A stretch of DNA of 64,000 bases from Leishmania mexicana MHOM/GT/2001/U1103 (taxonomy: Eukaryota; Euglenozoa; Kinetoplastea; Trypanosomatida; Trypanosomatidae): assembly GCF_000234665.1 (NCBI RefSeq), contig NC_018328.1, positions 248,001-312,000 of the forward strand. Direction: 5' to 3'. The notes under the pieces are model-generated. The model was not told the origin of the DNA. It made no database searches and was given only the letters and a program-made list of their open reading frames with translations. The position numbers and the translations under genes are program-made. Positions 37,337-46,000 of the stretch are shown here, in pieces; position 1 is the first letter of the stretch; every line of letters begins with the position of its first letter.

Positions 37337-39154
37337 ATGTCTGACCCGCAGCATCGAAGGCAAGAGGAAAGCGCTCCTCGTCAAGGAAGATGGGGAGGCA
37401 TGCCGGCCGCGCCGAATTCAGAGCTGGATGCGGACCTTGTGAAGAGCACATTGGCGACCTCCTCGCGGCTTCCGCCGTCAGGTCCGCGCCCACAGCGCAG
37501 AGGGGTAGCGGTGGCACAATCCGCCGCCAGCAGCAATTTCCCCTGTATTGCCCGACAGCCGTTCGACGCGTACGTGGTGCTGGACTTCGAGGCTACTTGC
37601 GAGGCGGACAGGCGCATCGCCGACGCGGAGGTGATTGAGTTTCCAATGGTCCTGGTCGACGCTCGCACCGCCACACCGGTTGCGGAGTTTCAGCGATATG
37701 TGCGGCCAGTGAAGAATCCCGTGCTCTCGCGCTTCTGCACCGAGCTGACAGGCATCACGCAGGACATGGTGCGTGGTCGTGACCCGTTCCCTATGGTGTA
37801 CTGCGAGGCACTGCAGTTTCTTGCCGAGGCCGGACTCGGCGATGCACCCCCCATGCGCAGTTACTGCGTCGTTACGTGTGGCGACTGGGACCTGAAGACG
37901 ATGCTGCCGGCGCAGTTGCGTGTTAGTGGACAACAAGGAACTCCACTGTCGTTTCAGCGGTGGTGCAACCTGAAGAAGTGCATGTCACAGCTGGGCTTCG
38001 GCAACGGGAGTGGGGGCGGCGGTCCCGCGCCGCCGCTTGGACTCTCTTGGATTCCCGACATGCTGCAGATGGTCGGTCTCCCGATGCAGGGACGTCATCA
38101 CAGCGGCATCGACGACTGCCGCAACCTTGCCGCTGTTCTGTGCGCACTGCTGAGGCGCGGCCTCGTCATTGACGTGACTTTTTCTAGTACACCCTTTCTG
38201 CGCTGGCACGCCCCGACGGAGGCGCAGCTTCCTGCCTTGGACGCGCTGCCGAGCACGTTGGCCGACGGCGCGGTGCAGCACTCAAGTGATGTGCCTCCAC
38301 CGCCGCGGTCGCATGCCCGGACAGAGGGTGACGCTCCACAACCAGAGCAGCAGCAGCAGCAGCAGCAGCGACCGCCGGCTCCAGCGAAGAAGGGGCGTTT
38401 GAGGCATCGGTGCGCATCCTCAGTCGACTTCATTTTGCCAGCTCTTGCCCTTGACACGAATCGCGACGCCGTGCAGGAGCTTCTCCCCGACACAACCCCT
38501 GCCGACGCTCCTCCGCGAGTGTTCGACGAGGAGGAACTCAAGAAGGCGTCTAAATTCATGTCTATCCTACTCCGCCACAAGGCGATCCAGTGGCGGGTGC
38601 CTATCACCTCCAACGGCTACGTGTTGCTCGATGACGTCCTACGTCAGCCACAGATGAGGAAGCAGCAAGTCTCAGTGCAGGATGTCGCCAGGATCGTGCG
38701 CGACTCCGACAAGCAGCGCTACCGGTTAGCGTATGGTGCGGCAGACGGCCGTCTCTACATTGCTGCCGTGCAAGGGCACAGCATCGATGGTGTTGAGCCG
38801 CAGCTGCGAGCGCTGACAAGCGTGGGGGAGGTACCGGTGGCTATTCACGGCACCTACTGGGAGGCCTGGAAAGCGATCCAGCAGTGCGGTTACCTGAGCA
38901 CCATGAGTAGGCAGCACATCCACTTCGCCAAGGGGCTCATAAACGACGAGCAGGTGGTAAGCGGCATGCGCAAGAACGTGCAGCTCTTCATCTACCTGGA
39001 TGTCGCGGCAGTGCTCGCGGATGGCGTGGCACTCTACGAGAGCACCAACGGCGTCCTTCTTACCCCCGGTGTAGGCCACACGCGGCAGCTGCCTCTCAAG
39101 TACGTGGCCAAGGTGGTGGACCGAAGCAATGGCCGCACAATCTACCCTGCGTGA
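37337..39154 (+). CDS. Fusion of ERI1-type 3'-5' exonuclease and Tpt1/KptA RNA 2'-phosphotransferase
   Basis: A 605-residue protein with two catalytic domains. Residues ~75-275 form a DEDDh exonuclease of the ERI1/3'hExo type: VVLDFEATCEADRRIADAEV (Asp83, Glu85), FCTELTGITQDMV, CGDWDLKTML and HHSGIDDCRNLA. Residues ~395-600 form Tpt1/KptA: KASKFMSILLRHKAIQW (Arg412-His413), SNGYVLLDDVL, KQRYRLAYG, HGTYWEAWKAIQ and MSRQHIHFAKG. The four catalytic Arg/His/Arg/Arg positions appear present. Tpt1 transfers the splice-junction 2'-phosphate of ligated tRNA to NAD; ERI1 enzymes trim RNA 3' ends. A Gln tract (CAG run, residue ~338) lies in the linker. Both halves are in one uninterrupted frame, so this is a genuine fusion unless the assembly is wrong. 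Confidence 0.92.
   Translation: MSDPQHRRQEESAPRQGRWGGMPAAPNSELDADLVKSTLATSSRLPPSGPRPQRRGVAVAQSAASSNFPCIARQPFDAYVVLDFEATCEADRRIADAEVIEFPMVLVDARTATPVAEFQRYVRPVKNPVLSRFCTELTGITQDMVRGRDPFPMVYCEALQFLAEAGLGDAPPMRSYCVVTCGDWDLKTMLPAQLRVSGQQGTPLSFQRWCNLKKCMSQLGFGNGSGGGGPAPPLGLSWIPDMLQMVGLPMQGRHHSGIDDCRNLAAVLCALLRRGLVIDVTFSSTPFLRWHAPTEAQLPALDALPSTLADGAVQHSSDVPPPPRSHARTEGDAPQPEQQQQQQQRPPAPAKKGRLRHRCASSVDFILPALALDTNRDAVQELLPDTTPADAPPRVFDEEELKKASKFMSILLRHKAIQWRVPITSNGYVLLDDVLRQPQMRKQQVSVQDVARIVRDSDKQRYRLAYGAADGRLYIAAVQGHSIDGVEPQLRALTSVGEVPVAIHGTYWEAWKAIQQCGYLSTMSRQHIHFAKGLINDEQVVSGMRKNVQLFIYLDVAAVLADGVALYESTNGVLLTPGVGHTRQLPLKYVAKVVDRSNGRTIYPA
38346..38369 (+). repeat. CAG glutamine tract in the exonuclease-Tpt1 linker
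   Basis: Seven consecutive CAG codons, after a further GAG CAG-like start, in the low-complexity linker between the two enzyme domains. Confidence 0.85.
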
Positions 39155-40068
39155 TGCTGTGCGTGGCGCGAACGGGCTCCGTCGCGGCTGATGGAAAAGT
39201 GCGATGTGTATTAAGCACACACACACACACACACGCTCCTGGACAGCCTCTCCTTCCCTGTACCCCCCCCCCGCCCCCACCCGCCTGCGTCGGTGCGTTC
39301 ACCTCCTCCTTTTCCATCGTGGCGTCGGTGCTGCCGTTGATCCCGCTTACTCCCGCGCGGAGTGACCCCACAAGCTTGGTGAGCTCTTTGTTTCTGCCTG
39401 TCGCTCACGCGCGTGCACAGGTGCCGTAATCAACTCCACGCTACACCTTGCATTCATGATCCTCTTCTTCACATACTCGCCCTCCCCTCCGACGTCACGG
39501 ACAACGCCATCTTATGTCCTCCTGTGCGTGTCCCCCTTTCTCTCTGTGTGTGTAACTGCTCATGCCACGCCCGCGAGAAGCGAGATCCATCTCCCTATCT
39601 CGCACGCGCACCTCACCCTCACATGTGTCGACACCAACGCACCATGAGGTGGCACAGCCTTATGGTGTTACCACTGTGCCACGTCCGCCCGTCGCTGCAG
39701 CGGCGTTTTGACGTCGGGAACAGAAGCTCTCACACTCACCCCCCCCAACCCCCTCCCCCTCCTCTGTCCTCCGCTGATGCGTCATCTGACGGGCCGCACG
39801 GCACCGCGCCACTGAAGCATACTTGTCTGCACCCCGGGCTTGTCGTCAAACCCCCGCGTGTGTCATCCTTCACCCAGACCCATACGCACCTGAACCTCTC
39901 CGCCCCGCGCACAGTGGAGACGCCACGTGGCTTGTCGTGTCTATGGCCATCCTTGACGCGAGCACACAGGCACAAGGAAGAACGTGAAGAGGTGACGGTG
40001 ACTCCGCGGCTGACACAGGCCCTCACGATTTTTTTGGGTTTGTTTGCCTTCGCTATCCGCCATCTCGC
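39155..40068. other. Intergenic spacer
   Basis: No gene. Holds a CA run at 39219-39233, a C-tract near 39265-39273, and a T-run near 40030-40036 before the giant SAC gene. No strong C/T tract plus AG lies immediately upstream of its ATG; the last AGs are tens of bases away. Confidence 0.6.
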
Positions 40069-43000
40069 ATGGCGGCCGCCGCGTCGCCGTTCTCGCTGCC
40101 TCGTGCGCGGTTGCCGGCGCTGCAGCAGCTCCCGCTTGACTCCATCACGGTGTACGATACGGCCACCCACTGCTACCTGCTCGGCACAGACAGCCTGCAG
40201 AAGAACTTTCACCTTCTCTCCTGCCGCAAGCACAGCGCTGAGCCAACACCGTGCCACAACGCTGTCAGCAACAGTAGCGTCGTCGCGGGCGCTGGCAGTA
40301 ATGGACGCCAGAACGCCACCGTGTCCGAGTCGGAGGCGGAGGTGGGGCGGGCAGGGGCGAGCACCGCCGCTCCCCCGAGCGCTTCCCACGCCGAACTGTT
40401 TGGCCTTGACGACTTGCACGACTTCACGAGCTACGCCGTCTACTCCCCGACAGAAGCCGGGGCCCTCGTCGACGCTCTGCGACGGGAGCACGGCGCGTCA
40501 ATGCGCATTCTCTCCGCTGTCGCCTTCCTCGGTGCGGTACGCTTCACCGCCGGCTACTACGTGGTACTGGCGACGGAGCGACGCATGGCGGGCTACCTTG
40601 GCGTGCACCGGCTCTTCGAGGCTGTGAGCGTGGAACTGGTCTCGCTGCAGCTGGATCCTGAATGGGTGGCCGCCGCTGAGATGCAGGCGCGAAAACGGTT
40701 GCAACAGCTTCGGCGCGGCGGCGGCGTTGGTGCTCGAGGCTTCAAGACCGGCTACTCTCCGCTTATCTCTGCACCAGGGACGGCGGCAGGCTCGCCGTTC
40801 GTGCCTTCTACATCCCGCTCCCGCCTTGCCAGGGCTGGCTACGGCCGCAAGTTCGTCGCCTCCGGAACGGGCGCCTCGGCGTCTGCCACCTCGTACATCT
40901 TTCAGCGCCGCAGTCTGGAGGAGCTGTACCGGCAGCAGCTCATCACCTCCCTCTCGCGCGCCTCATCTTTCTTTTACTCGCACAGCTACGACCTCACGAA
41001 CACCCTTCAGAGGAACATGCTGGCGGCAGGGACAGCGGTGTCCGACGGGGGGGTCCAGCCGATCACCTGTGCGGGCAACGGGGGGCGCCACTGCTTTGAG
41101 CGGCGCCCAGATCGCGTCGCCGCGGCAGATGCCCGAGTGGAGCCCTCCCCGCGAGGTGGTCAGCCGCTGCAGCCACGGATGCAGTACGTGTGGAATGAAT
41201 ACCTTCTGGAGCCGTGGCAGCTCAACGACCGCGATGCAGAAAGCGTCAAGGTCGAGATGAGTGACGTAGCCGAGGCCGATGTCGGTGGCGGCGGTGACGC
41301 GCCGGCAGCCCCGCCCGCCGGCCGTGCAAAACGGGATTCGGCGCCGCAGTACCCATCTGCACTGTCGCGGTGGTGTGTCTTCCTCGTGCATGGCTACATT
41401 ACGCAGCGCGCTGTGGTGGTACGCCGGCCAGCCTTTCGCACGCTTCTCGTCACGCTCATCGCGCGTGTCAGCAAGGCGTCGGCCGGCGTACGCTACCTCC
41501 GGCGCGGTCTCAACAGTGACGGACACGTTGCAAATCACGTTGAGGTGGAGCAGATCATCAGCGACGAGTCTTCGTGGAACTCGACCTTTACTGCCGGCGC
41601 CATCACCTCCTACGTCCAGCTGCGTGGGTCGGTGCCAGTGCGGTGGTATCACCCACCGACAGCGTCGCGCCTGCTTTCGAAGCCGCCAATCGTTATAGGA
41701 CCGCACGACTCGCAGTGGAGTGAGACATGCCTCCACTTCCAGCACCTCCTGGAGCAGTACGGCTCTCCCATCTTGGTGCACGACCTTCTCAAACGCAGGG
41801 AGAACAACACGCGGGAGAGCGTGCTCGGCGACGCGTACCGCGCGGCAGTGCGTGCCATGGTCGCCGCTGTGGACCGTTGGACCCCCGCTGCGACCGCCGG
41901 CCGGGACAGCGTGGAGAGGGGTAACACAAGTGAGCCACGCGTCTGCGGCGCTGACGTTCTCCAGTACGAGTCTACTGACCTCCGCAGTCTCAGCCAGCTC
42001 GCGTGGAACACAATGACAGCTCTGGCAGAGCAGCACTTCCGTGTGGTCCACTGTTTTGTCACCAGGCGATGCTGCCCGGTCGCCACTCTTGAGCGGCACG
42101 CACAGTATGCTTCTCGTCTCGATCACAGTGACATGCTCATGACAGGTGACACCAGCAAGGTCGCCGATGCACACAAAAGACGCGTCAGCAGCGACGGCGA
42201 AGATGCCGAGGTTGTTCAGCTGCAGCGCGGGGTGGTCCGCAGCAACTGTCTCGACTGCATCGACCGCACTAACCTTGGTCAGCTTTTCCACGGCCTCCAC
42301 GCTCTGGGGGAGCAGCTGTCTGCGCTCGGTCTGCTGCAGCACGCAGCGGATGTATGTGACTCGCCAGCGGTAACGGAGCTGCTGCTTGAGATGTACCTGG
42401 CCATGGGGGATGCCATAGCCACTCAGTACGGCGGCTCCGCCCAGGTCGGAGCTGGCGTGCTGCACCGCGGCGCGGGCTGGGATCAGCTGATGGGGGTGAA
42501 GCGCCTCTACCACAACGTCATGAGTGACCGTGACAAGCAGGAGGCAATGAACCTTCTGCTCGGCCGCAAGCAGCCGCAGCCCCGCCGTGGCTCACGCGCC
42601 TGCAACCCAGAGATGCACAGCCCTGGCCAGATGGTCCCGCTCCCCCTTGCCCAAGCCTCCCCATCATCCACTGCGCCGTCGCTGAGCGCCTCCATCACGT
42701 CTGCGTCGCCAGCGGCAGCGGCTGCGTGGGTTGGCGTGGGCCGTGGCCCGCTTGCGAGCGAGGATGCCGGCGGCGCCACGGCATCCTTCCTCTCTGGAAT
42801 CCGCCAGACGGCCTCGCGGTGGTGGAGCGAGGCAACTTCGTCAGCGTCGTCTTCTGGGGCGGCGGTGGCGGCCGCGGAGGCAGAGGCAGAGGCTGACTAC
42901 TACGAGCAAGTCTCCAGCGCCCCACGGCTGCCTCTGCCCGGTCTGCTGACGTCGTGGTGGGTGCAGCCGCTACGCCGCTTCGACGCGTGGTGTGCTGCAT

Positions 43001-46000
43001 GTGGTGCCAGTGCACTCCGGGGCGCCACGAGGAATAGCAAGACCGCAGACGCCGCAAGCGTGCGGCCTTTGGGAGAAGTCGCTGCCCCGCAGGCGCCGCG
43101 CAGCTCCTTGGCTCACTCAGATGTCTCCATCTCCTCTTCTGCACCGACGCTTGCCTCCTCGGCAAGCTCTCGCACGAGTGTGCCGACGGACGCGGCCGTG
43201 GCGTCGGCCGACGCCTACGGCGGAGACGAGCTGGCGCTTCACCTTCTCGCCGCTGAGGCGCAGGCGCAGGAGCGTTGGAAGCTCTTCATTGCCAACGTGG
43301 AGCGGCAAGCGTGCCTCGCCCCAGCGCGGCGCGACGCGGCCGCGCAGCTCTACCACGGCAGACGTAGGGGAGTGTCGCATGGCGACGGGATCGACGATAC
43401 CGCCGCAGCACCGTCCCTGTCTTCGCCCCTCTCTCCAGTCTCGGCGGGCACTCCCGCTAGCGACGCGTCGGCGCCGTCACGCTCGATGCAGTGGTCTCTC
43501 GTAAGCAGTACCACGTCGCCGACCGTGCGTACAGCGGCCGCCACTGGAGGCGCGGAGGCGGGTGCCCTGTCCCGTGCAGGATATGCAACGGTGGCGTCAG
43601 CGGAACGCGCGCCTCTACCCTTCTCCGCACCGTTGTTGACGGCTCCGCTGTACCTCTTTACGGAGCCGTTGGTTCTTCTCCGCACGACGATGCACGCGTT
43701 GCCCGTTGAACGTTTTGCCGTTGCAGAGCGCCGGCCGACCGGGCCATCGACCGCCTCTGCTGCTGCGTTGGGCTCTGGTGGCTTGAGATCGGGCAAGAAG
43801 CGTGCTGCGATTTACAGCGTCGGCGATGCTTTGCCGCAAGAGCCACCGTACAGCGTCGGACAAGCTGTTGCGCGCCAGCTCTTTGGCTGTTTCCCGCCTG
43901 CCGCTGCGGTTGTCACTGCTCACTCTCGGGATCAGATGCTGATGGCGCAACACCAGCCCTGGCGGTCGCCGCAGGAGGCTCACTCACACGACGCCTTCCC
44001 ATGCATCGTGCGGAACAGCGCGTTCGCGCAGCAGAATGCGGACCTTGAACGGTTGGCGCACCGGGAGGTGCTGTGGATAGTACATGGTGTCGGCACGGCG
44101 GCAGCTGGGACGCACGGGGTGTCCGCGGAATCGCTGCGGAGGTCCACGTCGTGTGCTTCGATGGTGCAGCCCTCAGCACCGCCAAGCTGGCCGTGGACTC
44201 TCTCCGCGCAGGAAGTCGCGGACCGTCAGTTCATAGCGGCGCTGCTCGTGGGTTGGTTCGGTGCGCCGGCAACTTGGGGGCTAGAGGACATGATACGAGT
44301 GGCGCAGCGCCTCGTCTACCCCGAGCTCTTGCCGGCGGAGGTGCTGCAGGTGCTGCGCAGCAGCCGTGTGCAGCCGCCACTCGAAGGAGCAGAACTTCTG
44401 TTCGCTGGTACGCCTTCAAAGGCAGAAGAGGGCACGGAGGAGCGAGAGAAACGCGTGGACGCAGAGACAAGGCAGTACTGGCATGAGCGACTCGCCGCAT
44501 CAGTCGGTCAACGAGGTTCGCTCTTCGCCCGCGGCACTCCCGTCGCCGCCTTCAAGCATGCCTCCAGGCCGACGGCGCCGCGGCGAGACCCCGGGGGCAG
44601 AGACGCCCCCCTTCGGCGGACGTCACCCGTGCGCTTTGCCCCGCCGCCCACGCCGCTGCCATATCAGCGGGATGTGAACGTCAACTCAGACAGCCCGGTG
44701 CAGGCGGCAGTGGCTCTCCTCTGCCGTCTTGCAAGCGTTCTACGCTTTGCGGGGCACGACAACACGGCGAGAGGGGCGTCGATGAACGACACGGGCATCG
44801 GGCCGGTCGTGGGGGCGCGCGGCAGCGGCGTAGTCGCGGCGACCTCTATGGCAGCTCGCTGGAGCCACGAAGTCTCGACGGGTGAGAGTCGTGGTGGCGC
44901 AGGTGTGAACGTCCTCGCTGTATCGACACACGACGCCGACGCTGCGCAGGACGAGAAGGCTGCGCCTGTCCGCCGTGTGGAAGAGGCGCTTCTCCCCTTA
45001 CTGGAGGAGTGCCCCAACGCTAGCGCGCCTGCATCTGCATACCTCCCGGGTCTCTTTCCCAAGCACGAGGCCCTCCCCGACTCGCTGCGTCGGCAGTGGC
45101 TCCTGTGTCGTCTCCTGCAGCCCATCTTCACCCGCTGCGTGCTGACGCCGCCAACGCTGCACAACCTGCTTCGTGACCTCTTCACCGAGCTGCTCACTGT
45201 CGACGACACTGCCGCAGGTCCTGCCGACGAGGTGAATCGGGAGAATGAGGCACGGCAACAGCCCCGACGCCGCGAATACCGCGTCCGCTACAGCTTTGTG
45301 CTGCCCCAGCAACACTGGCAACTGCAGCAACAGCCACTACAGGGGCAAACCCCCCGCCTGCAACCCTCGGGCGATGACGGTGCGGATGACGCTGGGGGTC
45401 GCGGGGATGGCTGGTACCTGTACAATCTCTTTGCGGGCAGGTCTACGTCGCTGTCGTCCTCCTCACCGCAGGAGCCGTCGAACATGCACAACGCCTCCTC
45501 ATCCCCCACCTCCGCCGCGGCCTCGCGAACGCTGAACATTCCGGCCACGCTGAAGGTGCGGCACTGCTGCTCTGCCTTGGATCTCTACCGCTGGTCTGTG
45601 GCACACTGTCCGCTCTTCGCGATCCCTCCTGACCGCGAGCCGAGCTACGCGTCCGTGGTTTGCAGCAACGGCAGCAGCGCGAACAGGAGCACCGCAGCGG
45701 CTGTGTGGCACCTGCTTTGGTGGGCAGTCGACAACAGCTTTCTCGTTCCCGTCGTGCGCCGCCGCGGCCAGGCGACGCTTGAAATGTTAGCGGATGAGAC
45801 AGCGCTTTTCTGCGTGAAGCGCGATGTGGCGCGCGTCGCGCTGAACGTAGAGCGCCGCTGCCGCGATGACGTCTGGCGACCGCAGCAACCGGAAGCACGG
45901 GCCAACTCCGGGAAAGAGGTGCCTAGCTCCAGCGCTATCTACGGAGTCGACCTCGCCCCATCGATGCTGCGGCTGCACCGGCCCCTTCGTCGCAGCACTC

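Noticed and set aside
40963..42513. 516-codon minus-strand ORF opposite the SAC domain
   Set aside because: Overlaps the catalytic SAC coding sequence and shows no protein-family features.
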